Notes: generated by a model not told the origin, from the sequence alone. A stretch of 64,000 bases of DNA from Bacteroides sp. ET71 (GCF_023336905.1 NZ_JAMBLS010000014.1:1-64000); one strand, 5' to 3'; positions 16,824 through 25,725 are shown, counted from the first letter of the stretch. Program-made: numbers and translations.

Positions 16824-18068
16824 CTACCCGTTATTGATGAAAAAGTCCGTCCATCGGTCTATTATTCGTTTTGCCTTGACGAAGCTGTTCCCTCTTTGAG
16901 GCAAGTCTAAAACCATATCCTTGATTTCGCCATATCGCTTCTGTGGTATATCGTGTCCGTAATGCCGTTGAGAGAACTGTTCTATGGCACGATGGAATGC
17001 CATGTACTTTGTAGACGCTTTTATTCTGCCCGCTTTCGCCAATGATTTCAACAGATAGGCAAGGCTTATGTCCTCGGTATTCTCTTCAAGGAATAAACAG
17101 ATTCCTTGCTTGATGCGTTCCTTGTCCCCAATGAGGATATCATCCAATGATTGCATAACCTTTTTGTTCCCACGTCTACCTTTGACTTTTCGCAAGGCAA
17201 ATATAACTTCCTTCCATATTTCAGGGTTACACTTCTCTACAGTATCTTCCCAATCCGCTTTGGTTTCTGTGCCCATCTCTATACTTCCATTGACAAGCAT
17301 GGTAATGCATGACTTTACCAAAAGCATATCACCATGGTCAACCTCTTCACTGTTCAGCAGATGGTCAAGTAACTTAGCCATACGTGAAAGACCGTGGTCA
17401 AATACCACGAAATAGTACACGCAATAAGCCAAGTCTTCTTTCTTTTCCATCACACGGTCATAGAGGTTAGCCATAAATCCACCAATAAACACCGCATGGG
17501 AGAGGAAAACAATTTGAGAGATATAGGCCAGGAACTGATAGACCATTTTTCTTTCCAGTTTACTCAACAGATAACAACCTTTGCTGTTTTTCATAAGTAC
17601 ATCCAATTGCTCTATCAAATAGGATCTCGTTTCCTGCGGTAAGCGGTTCCAAATTTCAATAGGTGTTCCGGAATGAACCATCAATAATTCTGACTTTGGG
17701 GATGTGAGCAGCTCTACCGTACCCGTTTTTACATTGATACCTATCCATAACCGTTTGTTGGTGATACATTGGGCAATAATATCTGTATACTTGCCAGCCC
17801 ATTGCTGATTGGCTATATGCTGTACATCTTTACCGTTTATGAAATCAGAAAGCCAGTTATATAGTAACAAGGCTTCTGGCGGTGTACACTCCCGCATCAT
17901 CCGGTATATATCCATTAGAATAGATAAGTACCCTTTGCCTATAGCATCCATGCGTTTACAGAAATCGGCATACGATTCTTCATTGACTGATTTCCATGCA
18001 CGGATAGCCATATCTGCAGTGTCCTTTCTCTTGGAATAGGATTTTATCCTTTCTATGAAATTTTTCAT
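16824..18068 (-). CDS. Unrecognised 414-residue protein next to the integrase
   Basis: No family recognised. Largely helical, without signal peptide; one hydrophobic stretch (QFLAYISQIVFLSHAVFIGG) might be a membrane segment or a buried helix. It begins 12 bases after the integrase stop, so it is co-transcribed with it. Genes in this position are found in related Bacteroides elements without known function; a role in integration or element regulation is possible. Confidence 0.7.
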   Translation of the reverse strand: MKNFIERIKSYSKRKDTADMAIRAWKSVNEESYADFCKRMDAIGKGYLSILMDIYRMMRECTPPEALLLYNWLSDFINGKDVQHIANQQWAGKYTDIIAQCITNKRLWIGINVKTGTVELLTSPKSELLMVHSGTPIEIWNRLPQETRSYLIEQLDVLMKNSKGCYLLSKLERKMVYQFLAYISQIVFLSHAVFIGGFMANLYDRVMEKKEDLAYCVYYFVVFDHGLSRMAKLLDHLLNSEEVDHGDMLLVKSCITMLVNGSIEMGTETKADWEDTVEKCNPEIWKEVIFALRKVKGRRGNKKVMQSLDDILIGDKERIKQGICLFLEENTEDISLAYLLKSLAKAGRIKASTKYMAFHRAIEQFSQRHYGHDIPQKRYGEIKDMVLDLPQRGNSFVKAKRIIDRWTDFFINNG

Positions 18069-18080
18069 TGTCTTATGGTA

Positions 18081-19583
18081 TTAAGGTTGTCTGAACAGTT
18101 TGAGCAATTCTTCTGTGGACATGCTTGCCAACTTTGCCAACAGAGCATCCCTTTCAGAAGTATTACCCAGGTTTAGCAGCTTTGAATTGTTCTGCATCTG
18201 AATGTCGAGAGGATAATGCTCGATGTAGATTTGAGTGATAGCATGATCAGAGGATGCGTGCCCCATGCTTTCAGAAATATAATCCATGTCTACTCCGGCA
18301 TTATGCAGGTTGGTGGCAAATGAGTGTCGGCACCAAGTCCCGGACGGACAGATGGACTTATCCCAATTTAGAGCTTCATGGCATATCCTAATAATACGAT
18401 CTTTTACGTTTGAGTTTTCCTGCATGGTATATTTGCGGCGCAACTCTTCCGTTTCTGCCCCTTTTAATATATGAGGAAAAACAAGCCCACCCCGAGTCGG
18501 AGGTGCCGCCACTTCATCTAACACATATTGTAAAGGGGGGATAATGGGAACGATAACTTCAGAACCGTCAGCGCTTCTTCGGGAAGTTTTCTTTCGGTTG
18601 AAACGAAAAGCCTTGCCATCTGTCTGATAATAATAACTGTCATAAGTCAATCGCCCTGCATCTGCCATGTTGAAGCCATTGCACAGGTACTGGGCAAGAA
18701 ACAATCCCAATGAGTAGTGGGCACGTTTGGTATATTCTTCCGACCAATGTTCGGGATATTTCTTTGAGACAAAAAGGTTATATAGCTCCGTCATCTGGCA
18801 GACATTCAGAAAGCTCTGTTTGCGCTTTGCACTCTTGGGTATGCTCACAAGCCCTTTCTCCTTCTTGTTAGAAAAAGGATAAGGAACATCTTTGAGATAG
18901 CCTTCATGTATACACCTGTTCCATACAGCACGGCAACAACGGAGATAAATCCCGGCGGTAGTATCGCTGATTTTCCCGACTATCGCCCCATTCTCGTCTT
19001 TTACTCCATCATGCATTCCGTCTTTCCACTTCTGAATTTCTGCAGCACTGATGCAGAATCCTCTAATCATATTGCTTCCGAGAATTTTTCTGAATGATTT
19101 GAGTGCGCATTCGTAGCTCTCTGCTGTGGTAAAACGTGCGCCACCATCGTCTGTCCGTAATTCATGGATGATTTGTTCCCATACACCAACAAAGGTTTGT
19201 ACCTTGGTCGTATCTTCTTTGAATGGCATCACTCCCTCACCCATGATACATTGGCGTACCATTTCAAATGTCAGAATGCCACCTTTATTCAGGTTCATCA
19301 GAATTTCTTTGTATTTGGGGGCAAAGCTATCTTTCCACTCTTTTTGAAGTTTGTAATTCTCGCTCTTGCATTTAGTCGCATTACAGATGTCTGAGAACTT
19401 TCTTTCAGTGAAAGAACTTCCGACAATAAGATAAAAGAATTTGCGGTCTATCGTGAAACGGAGAGATAATGGAAACTCGCACGCGTTTTTCCTGCGAGTA
19501 CGTGAATCCAACACGACAGAAACAGAACAGTTCCGTTCCTTGAAAAGCGACAGGGACTTTGTCAGTTTTTCCATTGCATTCAT
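18081..19583 (-). CDS. Tyrosine recombinase (integrase) of element 1
   Basis: 500 residues with an N-terminal arm-binding region, a SAM-like core-binding domain (about 130-240) and a C-terminal catalytic domain. Visible catalytic residues: R419-H420 in TWCRHSFATNLHNAGV, H442 in SMGHASSDHA, and nucleophile Y453 in ITQIYIEHY. The box I arginine is not present at the expected place: the motif reads YLCNGFNMADAGRL with Asn302. Loss of that arginine is known in IntDOT of CTnDOT, so the enzyme may still work. It points away from the tRNA-like end at 20188-20230, which is probably its attachment site. Confidence 0.92.
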   Translation of the reverse strand: MNAMEKLTKSLSLFKERNCSVSVVLDSRTRRKNACEFPLSLRFTIDRKFFYLIVGSSFTERKFSDICNATKCKSENYKLQKEWKDSFAPKYKEILMNLNKGGILTFEMVRQCIMGEGVMPFKEDTTKVQTFVGVWEQIIHELRTDDGGARFTTAESYECALKSFRKILGSNMIRGFCISAAEIQKWKDGMHDGVKDENGAIVGKISDTTAGIYLRCCRAVWNRCIHEGYLKDVPYPFSNKKEKGLVSIPKSAKRKQSFLNVCQMTELYNLFVSKKYPEHWSEEYTKRAHYSLGLFLAQYLCNGFNMADAGRLTYDSYYYQTDGKAFRFNRKKTSRRSADGSEVIVPIIPPLQYVLDEVAAPPTRGGLVFPHILKGAETEELRRKYTMQENSNVKDRIIRICHEALNWDKSICPSGTWCRHSFATNLHNAGVDMDYISESMGHASSDHAITQIYIEHYPLDIQMQNNSKLLNLGNTSERDALLAKLASMSTEELLKLFRQP

Positions 19584-20151
19584 TGTTTATGTTCAACATA
19601 ACCTCTGAATACAGACGCTTTGCAATGTGAGGCATACATATACAAAACACTGCATATAACCACAGAGTCCCTATCCTTTAGGCGGATAAAAACATCGTTG
19701 TTATATGCAGCGGTGCAATCTCGTTGTCTTCTGTCGCTGACTGGTAACCGGGCTTATGCTAATCGGTCTCAACCCCTGAAGCAACTCTCGCGTTTCGTTT
19801 GTCATAGAGAACCCTCCGACTGGCACTCCCTCTACGCATTGATTCATCGGAATGGGATAACCCTCCCACGGCGGTTAGGCAAACTCACTTTTCTTTTTCA
19901 AGAAAGAGCACCACCAAGGTCATGGCTTGCCACAAATGCATTACGCGATACAAAAGTACGATATTATTCTATAAATCAAGGTATAAATGGAATATATTTG
20001 AGCTTATTTAACCGCCAAGTAGAGTCATATTAACAGAATATCTTAATGAATTATGTTATAGAATGGCATGGGATTTCATAGAAATTCTATGGGTAAACCG
20101 AGCCAACTCAAACCGTTTGTTTACGCATTGTTTACGCAGACAAAGAAAAAA
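19584..20151. other. Gene-free 568-base spacer upstream of the element 1 integrase
   Basis: No credible coding region. It holds perfect 11-base inverted arms CTGCATATAAC (19650-19660) and GTTATATGCAG (19700-19710) separated by 39 bases, between the integrase start and the attachment site. Such sites in this position are often arm-type integrase/excisionase or regulator binding sites. The rest shows no pattern I can support. Confidence 0.5.
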
Positions 20152-20175
20152 GCACTTGCGATTTCTCGTAAGTGC
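20152..20175 (-). terminator. Rho-independent terminator beside the left tRNA-end copy
   Basis: On the minus strand, gcacttacga-gaaa-tcgcaagtgc forms a 10-bp stem with one wobble, followed by TTTTTTCTTT. It lies 12 bases beyond the copy of the tRNA 3' end, exactly where a tRNA terminator is expected. It is probably the terminator of the tRNA as it stood before element 2 inserted. Confidence 0.8.
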
Positions 20176-20187
20176 CTGATTCTTAAC

Positions 20188-20230
20188 GTGGACCAGCCAG
20201 GGCTTGAACCTGGGACCTCCAGATTATGAG
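20188..20230. repeat. Attachment-site copy (43-bp tRNA 3'-end repeat), left
   Basis: Identical over 43 bp to 29982-30024, beginning gtggaccagccagggcttga and ending with the anticodon region attatgag. The 5' half of a tRNA is missing here (next bases gctatcag), so this is not a tRNA gene but a duplicated 3' end: the left boundary of element 2 and probably also the right boundary of element 1. Confidence 0.92.
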
Positions 20231-20440
20231 GCTATCAGAACATTTGCTTGAAACTACTGTATGTCAGTCGGTTAATACTCTCTTGAAAAGCCAATAGAAC
20301 AACTATTGACCAACATTGGCTTGTACTTATACTATGCCAATAAATGCACTTATTAGTGCTAAAGTTTCTTGCTTCTGTTTCATAAATCACTCTATTGTTA
20401 AATAGTTATGTATTGTACTCATCATCGAATTGACTAATAA

Positions 20441-20584
20441 CTATGGGTCTTTTGCAAATATTACGCCCAGCAGAAATACAAGGATTATACAAATCGCAGC
20501 AGCTTTTCTTTCATTTCTATATGAAAAATAGAATCCCAATATCATCAGAATCCATATAGATATACCAATACCTGTAGGCACCAT
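20441..20584 (-). CDS. Small two-helix membrane protein (47 residues)
   Basis: ATG at 20584, one base after the retropepsin stop, TAG at 20441. Two hydrophobic helices (ISIWILMILGFYF and ICIILVFLLGVIF) flank a basic loop (SYRNERKAAA), a classic helical hairpin with a positive turn, which would face the cytoplasm. The one-base spacing shows translational coupling to the protease-like gene. No family recognised. It could anchor the operon's products at the membrane or be an effector; this is inference. Confidence 0.6.
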   Translation of the reverse strand: MVPTGIGISIWILMILGFYFSYRNERKAAAICIILVFLLGVIFAKDP

Positions 20585-20585
20585 T

Positions 20586-21005
20586 TCATTTGGATGTTAT
20601 TTTGCACTTTTCAAAATCTATAATCCATTCATTTTCTACTAAAAAGCGAGTACCAATCACACCATGTATTTGTATTCCAGATTCATTCTCTATACTTTTT
20701 ATGGCATCAGAGACACTCAAAATCAAGAAACTGCCAGTAAAAGTTTCATTCTCGAAGTTAAATGTGGCTTGAACAAGTGGAGCTTCATATGTAGCCCCAT
20801 CAATGGACATTACAGAGCCTTGGTCATCTATATGTCTGAAACTGTTTTTGAACAAGCCATACACAAAGTTGAACAAAATGTTTTCTGTGGCACCTGTATC
20901 AATCATGAAACATAAGTTTCTCACATTGCCACCATCATCTTTGCAAGTTACAATGAAAAGGGGCAAACCAGTTTTGCTTAACCCCCAGCTTAAAGGAAAT
21001 TCCAT
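20586..21005 (-). CDS. Retropepsin-like aspartyl protease
   Basis: 139 residues from the ATG at 21005; a longer frame from 21065 would overlap the upstream gene by 32 bases and adds an unlikely leader. The active-site motif MIDTGATENILF (D-T-G-A) begins the catalytic region and a second conserved block, IHGVIGTRFLVENEWIIDF, matches the G-x-I-G-x-x-F-L element of bacterial retropepsin-like proteins. Such domains work as dimers because each chain gives one Asp. No signal peptide, so it would act inside the cell. It sits between WG-repeat genes and a tiny membrane protein in one operon; its substrate may be one of those partners. Confidence 0.8.
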   Translation of the reverse strand: MEFPLSWGLSKTGLPLFIVTCKDDGGNVRNLCFMIDTGATENILFNFVYGLFKNSFRHIDDQGSVMSIDGATYEAPLVQATFNFENETFTGSFLILSVSDAIKSIENESGIQIHGVIGTRFLVENEWIIDFEKCKITSK

Positions 21006-21033
21006 ATGAATCAATCTTTTTCTAATGTTATTT

Positions 21034-21867
21034 TTACTTGGATTCACTGTTATTATAGATACCAAATTTTTTGGTCAAATTCTCTATATCAAATTTTATG
21101 CACCTATGGTCTTTATTAGCATAAATTGTTGTACTACCATATTTAATGCGTGATATATTATCATAGATAGCAGGAAGTATTTCACGCCCTTGGGTATCTA
21201 TCATTCCCCATTTTTGAATGACCTCTTCACCTATTTTTTCTTCTATGATAACTCTAATTAACCCATACTCAACATCGCCAATCCACTTATATTGAATAGG
21301 AGTAATCCGTTTGCCAGTAGGAGTAATCAACCCCTTAAATTGTTTGCTAGAGGCTCTCAAAAGGCTGCCGTAATAGCTGAGGTCATTATACTCTCCAAAA
21401 GGTACTGTTGTTTTCTTTGTCATAATTTCAATAATACCTTTCTGCCGTTCTGAATTCATTACTATTGCATATTGCGTGTCAATAAGTGATATACTTTGAT
21501 ACTCTCCCATCAACATTTCAATACCATTGGCATTTAGTATTCCCCATTTACCTTCTTTACATACCGTAATCAAAGAGTCAGATGAAGAAAACTCTCCAAT
21601 AAACTCATCGTATTGCAGAGGAATAACTACGTCTGCAAAACTATTGATAAAGCCTATCTTACCATCCTGTACAACAGGATACAAATATGAGGGAATCTTT
21701 TCCAAGATTTCTTTTGTTGTAAAAAGTCCTATTCCTGTTTTATTTAGGTAACTAATACGCCCTTCTATGTACCAAGATTCACTGATTCTGCCCTTAAGTT
21801 CACCACCTGAATGAATTGTTATTGAAAGGTCTGGAGTTTGATTGAATCTTTTCATAAAGCTATCCAA
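21034..21867 (-). CDS. WG-repeat protein 1
   Basis: 277 residues. Several WG (KWG) repeats are visible: VVQDGKIGFINSFADVVIPL, VCKEGKWGILNANGIEML, KGLITPTGKRITPIQYKWIG and QKWGMIDTQGREILPAIYD. The repeat makes beta-propeller or beta-meander-like structures thought to bind proteins. No signal peptide. It ends 28 bases before the retropepsin start and follows the other WG-repeat gene by 71 bases. The two WG proteins are not close copies. Confidence 0.8.
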   Translation of the reverse strand: MDSFMKRFNQTPDLSITIHSGGELKGRISESWYIEGRISYLNKTGIGLFTTKEILEKIPSYLYPVVQDGKIGFINSFADVVIPLQYDEFIGEFSSSDSLITVCKEGKWGILNANGIEMLMGEYQSISLIDTQYAIVMNSERQKGIIEIMTKKTTVPFGEYNDLSYYGSLLRASSKQFKGLITPTGKRITPIQYKWIGDVEYGLIRVIIEEKIGEEVIQKWGMIDTQGREILPAIYDNISRIKYGSTTIYANKDHRCIKFDIENLTKKFGIYNNSESK

Positions 21868-21938
21868 AAACTAGAAAAAAGAAATGTTCTATTCCAATTA
21901 TAAGCACATTTATACTCACGGTAAAACCATTTTATGAA

Positions 21939-22766
21939 TTAATCAGTATTCCATCTTGCATCCAAATCACCTTCATAAGCATCTGCCAATCCACTTTCAA
22001 CATCCTCTCTACTCCATCCCCCATAATAAGCTTGTTCATCTCCATAAGGGTCACTCCAGTTATCAGCATTATCTGTTCTGGAATATCCTTTCTTTTTAAG
22101 TGTTACTGTAGCAATTGGTAATGTTGATTTTCCGATGTCTCCTTTTTCCATCCATAAAGGGAATATCTTGCCACTGCTATTCGTAACAATAGCAATTACT
22201 GGTTCTTTAGGAATTCCAATAGCTGCAGCTAACCCGATATTACAGCCATAAGTAAAATACAACTGATTAGTATTAGGCACTGTTCTGACAAATAATTTTT
22301 CGCAATTCACCAAATTCTTAAATTCTTCTATTGAGCATATCTTTAAGTATTTCAGGCCATCAAAAATGGTTTTATTGGCTAATTGGTGAAGATTCAATAT
22401 CTGTATTTCATCACCTATAAATGCTTTAATTGAGAAAATATATTCTTCTTTTATAGTCCAAATCTTATCATATTTCAATGGAACAACGATATTTCCTAAT
22501 GTATCAATGATGCCCCAATGATTATCCAATACACGTGCATAACCACAAACGAATTGGGGGTCACACCAAGAATATTCTCCAAAAGGAACCACCTGTTTAT
22601 TGTTTGTATTAACATAAGCATATTGATATTGGTCATTTCTGACCAAGGATAAACCACAACTGAAAGGTTGCATTTCTGTATATTGGGGAACAATGATAAC
22701 CTCTCCACTTCGATTCTTTGCTCCAAACAAACCATTTTCCTGAAAAATGATATAGTCCCTGTCCAT
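21939..22766 (-). CDS. WG-repeat protein 2
   Basis: 275 residues from the ATG at 22766, chosen over 22793 because AAAAGGA lies 7 bases upstream of it. WG repeats: FQENGLFGAKNRSGEVIIVP, YAYVNTNNKQVVPFGEYSW and NHWGIIDTLGNIVVPLKYDK. The middle resembles a different domain (NLVNCEKLFVRTVPNTNQL, GCNIGLAAAIGIPKEPV). The acidic, Trp-rich tail (YYGGWSREDVESGLADAYEG) recurs at the end of other Bacteroides WG proteins as I remember them. First gene of the cargo operon. Confidence 0.8.
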   Translation of the reverse strand: MDRDYIIFQENGLFGAKNRSGEVIIVPQYTEMQPFSCGLSLVRNDQYQYAYVNTNNKQVVPFGEYSWCDPQFVCGYARVLDNHWGIIDTLGNIVVPLKYDKIWTIKEEYIFSIKAFIGDEIQILNLHQLANKTIFDGLKYLKICSIEEFKNLVNCEKLFVRTVPNTNQLYFTYGCNIGLAAAIGIPKEPVIAIVTNSSGKIFPLWMEKGDIGKSTLPIATVTLKKKGYSRTDNADNWSDPYGDEQAYYGGWSREDVESGLADAYEGDLDARWNTD

Positions 22767-22793
22767 CTGATATTCCTTTTGTAGCCATACCAC

Positions 22794-23225
22794 AAAAAGA
22801 AAGGTGCAGGCTTAACCTTGAATGTCATTCTGAAGGTATCGCCAAACACCTATATCCATACAAACAAGGAAAGCCCACACCTTATGGTATGAGCATTCAC
22901 TTACCTGCTATTGATGGATATATTCTTACAAATTGGCGATTTTTCAGAACTCATCAAGCAAGAAGCAAACACTTCTTTTTCTAATATGTCTTGGTTAAAC
23001 TTTTATTTCATTAGCCATTCATTTAATTGTTCATGCTACAAAGTTACTACTTTTCGGCAAGTAACAATCATCTGAACACTAATTTTTCAGTTCAACTTCA
23101 ACACATCAGATACCATAGGTATGGGCTATGCCTTAATGACATACAAAAGTACTTTTATTCCTTGTTTCTCATGCGGACAAATGCAAATAATCATGCCAAG
23201 ACTTTCATAAATGCAATGCAGTAAA
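22794..23225. other. Gene-free spacer upstream of the WG operon
   Basis: About 430 AT-rich bases without a credible gene. It should hold the promoter of the leftward WG operon; I cannot name a clear -7/-33 pair. Confidence 0.4.
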
Positions 23226-23252
23226 AGCCCCAACCTATAATAAGTCGGGGCT
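23226..23252 (-). terminator. Terminator-like hairpin after the 36-residue ORF
   Basis: Minus-strand stem agcccc...ggggct with inner GAC/GTT pairing, followed by TTTTAC. It lies 30 bases after the stop of the small ORF at 23283-23393. Confidence 0.6.
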
Positions 23253-23282
23253 AAACAACACTAAACTACAAATATGGAACTG

Positions 23283-23393
23283 TTACCAGTCCAATATCTG
23301 CGCCATAACATAGAGGCTTATGACAAACATGACTATTCCTCCTGCAATATTCAATAATATGTCCATTTCTTCAAATGATAAATTGTTCGACAT
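23283..23393 (-). CDS. Small single-helix membrane protein (36 residues)
   Basis: ATG at 23393, TAA at 23283. The short polar N-terminus MSNNLSFEEMD is followed by one hydrophobic helix (ILLNIAGGIVMFVISLYVMA) and QILDW. It has its own terminator-like hairpin 30 bases downstream and an inverted repeat about 120 bases upstream, so it may be a real transcription unit. No good ribosome-binding site is seen, and Bacteroidota often lack one. Unknown function. Confidence 0.4.
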   Translation of the reverse strand: MSNNLSFEEMDILLNIAGGIVMFVISLYVMAQILDW

Positions 23394-23509
23394 AGTCAAT
23401 ATTTACATAGCTATTATGCTCCAGAAGGAAATATTTTAGTAAGGTGGTAAAGAATACCTTTCCAGATTATTCACTTCCTGACCACAATAGCCACTAGTAA
23501 ACAACAGGC

Positions 23510-23548
23510 GTATTCACTTTTCTATAATAAAATAAAAGAAGTGAATAC
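23510..23548. repeat. Inverted repeat copy 1 (GTATTCA family)
   Basis: Perfect 10-base arms GTATTCACTT (23510-23519) and AAGTGAATAC (23539-23548). A further half-like TTATTCACTT lies about 45 bases to the left. Related to copies at 26218-26260 and 28484-28524 in the same element. Confidence 0.75.
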
Positions 23549-23736
23549 AAACTCATTCTGCTGCATAGTCTGTATATTTCAATTATATAATATGTGACTT
23601 AGTGCGCTAATGTCGATTTTTTGTTTTCTTTCTTCTAAGGAATAGAACCAGTTTTTTCGACACTGCAAAATTTCCTACCATAATGGATAAGAAAGACTAT
23701 GCCACTATTTTCCTACTTCCTAAGGAGACAGCCATG

Positions 23737-24780
23737 CTAACTGATAAACCAGGTATACTCATTTTCTCCATAGAGGGCTTTATTCAGCCCCTCAGCAAGT
23801 TGTGTGGCATTATAAGCCCTGTCTAAGAAGTTATCAATGTAGCTGCTCTTATTGGCTCCTGTAAGCAGGTTATACACATTCCACATGCTGATTTCATTTC
23901 CACGCTCTATTACTGAGAAATTGCCATCATTGTAGAATGACTTGGCTACAAGACCTATCTGGGTATCTGTCATAAGCATCTGGGGAAGCCTTTTCTTCTG
24001 TTCCACAGGCAAATATTGATACAGCCTGCTTTTCCCAAGAAATTGTGCAAACTGATGTTCTGTCATATAGCTGTCTTTGAAAGCACCCATATAGTAAAGG
24101 TGTTTGGCTGCATTGTAGTCTTGAAAAAGCTGCATGGCAGCATTGAACAAACCATGTATATTCATCACCTTTAGTTCTGACTTGTAGCCATCAGTACTGA
24201 TACACATATTGCAGCATACCATGTTCTTGAAGCCTATGAAAAGTTTGAATTTCTCCATGCCTTTCTTGCTGTAGAGGTTCTCATGGTTGTATGCCCTTAC
24301 ACCACCAATAGTGAGGTTTAGCCTGTTACCTGCAATATCCTCATGGATGGTGGGTATCTCAAAACAGAACATCATCCTTTCATAATAGATGGTTTTGTCA
24401 GTTTCCAACAAATCTTTTACTGGCTTGTGGATGGCTTCTGGGGTTCTTCCCTTGATTACATGGCTTACCCTTATGGCTGGTTCTTCTATAGTTTCATGGG
24501 GAAATACCCTGTTGGCAGCTTCCCAGACTGATTCTATAAAAACAGGATGGCTGATGGTTATCTCATTGTCTTTACTGAATACAGGAACTACACAGTCATT
24601 CTTCAAATGTTCAATAGTGACCTCTTTTGTATTGGCTTCAATAAAAGGCAGTTTTACATCACTTCCTCTGGAGCCTGTGATTTCAGGTTCCAAGATTTCC
24701 ACTTCCTCATATTGAGGTTGGGGGATTGGCATGATTTGCCTGTTAATTCTGTGCACAGGCTGTAGTTGCATTGCTTCCAT
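23737..24780 (-). CDS. DUF3871 family protein
   Basis: 347 residues. Matches what I know as DUF3871, a Bacteroidota family found in mobile elements: the block FIEANTKEVTIEHLKNDCVV, then PVFSKDNEITISHPVFIES, is typical. No catalytic motif is known. It overlaps the end of the ATPase gene by 38 bases, so the two are translated together and probably act in the same replication or recombination step, for example as a single-strand annealing or nucleic-acid-binding partner (inference). Confidence 0.75.
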   Translation of the reverse strand: MEAMQLQPVHRINRQIMPIPQPQYEEVEILEPEITGSRGSDVKLPFIEANTKEVTIEHLKNDCVVPVFSKDNEITISHPVFIESVWEAANRVFPHETIEEPAIRVSHVIKGRTPEAIHKPVKDLLETDKTIYYERMMFCFEIPTIHEDIAGNRLNLTIGGVRAYNHENLYSKKGMEKFKLFIGFKNMVCCNMCISTDGYKSELKVMNIHGLFNAAMQLFQDYNAAKHLYYMGAFKDSYMTEHQFAQFLGKSRLYQYLPVEQKKRLPQMLMTDTQIGLVAKSFYNDGNFSVIERGNEISMWNVYNLLTGANKSSYIDNFLDRAYNATQLAEGLNKALYGENEYTWFIS

Positions 24781-25636
24781 ATCTTACGAAATTAGGTGAA
24801 TAATTAATAGATTGATTATTTGTCTTTTGCTCTTGAAGAAAGGCTTTCTTCTGCATGAAATCTGAGGTAAGCTGCTGATACCATTCTGGATATTGATGAT
24901 AGATGGAAGTCAGTTCTTCAATGGATTTACTGTTGTTTATCTTGCTTCTTATCATCTCAACAGTTACTCCATCATTACACCAATCAAGGATAATTTGTCC
25001 TGTAGTTGGGGTAATCATGAAGTCAGGTTTATTAATGAAAAGGTTTGTTCTGTCCTTAGACACCACACACTGATGCTTCATATTGATGTCAAAAACTATG
25101 GTAAATTCATAGTCTATTCCATCCCTCATAACAGCTTTCAATCCTACTTTCTCAGGCACCATTTTACCATTCTTCTCATTGAGGACATAATCCTGCTTGC
25201 ATCTCATGGTGCAGATGATATGTCTTTCACTTTGCAATATCTTCTGCATGAAGGCATTCATCCTTGGAGTAATCTTCTGCCAATTGGTGAATGAGTTTCC
25301 TTGCAGGTTGGCATGGTATTCCAACAAATTATCCCAGCATTGGGAAATGGAATCAATGATAATTACCTCCATGCCTGCATTTTCACAGATACCAATGGCT
25401 TCCATGTAGGTTTCAGGAGTAAAGTTCTCCAGAAGAGGCAACACATTATAATCCCCCAAATGTGCATAGAGGTCTGCACTCCCATTTTCAGAATCAATGA
25501 CTGCAATTTTAGTCCAGTCACTGCAAAGTCCATAAGCCAGCAATAAGGCTGAGTAGGTCTTTCCACTTCCTGCACAGCCTTGCAAGGCTAATTTGATTTT
25601 AGCCTGCTTCTTGGATGATTTTCTTAAATTCATCAT
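24743..25636 (-). CDS. RecA-fold ATPase, Sak4-like
   Basis: 297 residues from the tandem ATG codons at 25636/25633; the longer frame to 25687 overlaps a terminator. P-loop LALQGCAGSGKTYSALLLAY near residue 20, Walker B EVIIIDSISQCWDNLLEYH, and later CTMRCKQDYVLNEKNGK. This is the pattern of phage AAA ATPases of the Sak4 type, which aid single-strand annealing recombination. It forms an operon with DUF3871. In an element without phage structural genes it would serve element replication or repair. Confidence 0.82.
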   Translation of the reverse strand: MMNLRKSSKKQAKIKLALQGCAGSGKTYSALLLAYGLCSDWTKIAVIDSENGSADLYAHLGDYNVLPLLENFTPETYMEAIGICENAGMEVIIIDSISQCWDNLLEYHANLQGNSFTNWQKITPRMNAFMQKILQSERHIICTMRCKQDYVLNEKNGKMVPEKVGLKAVMRDGIDYEFTIVFDINMKHQCVVSKDRTNLFINKPDFMITPTTGQIILDWCNDGVTVEMIRSKINNSKSIEELTSIYHQYPEWYQQLTSDFMQKKAFLQEQKTNNQSINYSPNFVRYGSNATTACAQN

Positions 25637-25676
25637 AACTATACCATTTATTAAGTTAAACTCGCTGATAAACAAA

Positions 25677-25706
25677 AAAAGTGGCAAGCCTCAGCCTGCC
25701 ACTTTT
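25677..25706 (-). terminator. Rho-independent terminator between element 2 genes
   Basis: Minus-strand stem aaaagtggca...tgccactttt (10 bp perfect) followed by further T. It lies 20 bases after the stop of the 89-residue gene and 41 bases before the ATPase start, so it separates or attenuates the two transcripts. Confidence 0.85.
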
Positions 25707-25725
25707 CTGATTCTTACTGACTGCC

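Larger units (their letters stand above)
1..20230. mobile_element. Element 1: mobilizable element with RtcB/defence cargo (left end outside window)
   Basis: The backbone (11510-19583) has integrase, excisionase-like, VapE, MobC-like and relaxase genes and ends at a tRNA 3'-end copy. No second copy of that repeat occurs left of it in the window. If the element spans from this site, its cargo includes the rtcB and WYL operons and its other end lies beyond position 1. The GC level of 1-20 kb is by eye well below that of 30-64 kb. Alternatively the rtcB/WYL region belongs to another insertion; the window cannot decide. Confidence 0.55.

Noticed and set aside
20188-20230. Second tRNA gene
   Set aside because: Only the 3' 42 bases of the tRNA are present; the acceptor 5' strand and D arm are missing, so it is an attachment-site copy.
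22850-23225. Plus-strand 65-codon frame near 23027-23224
   Set aside because: AT-rich composition, no start signal and no protein-like character; region treated as gene-free.
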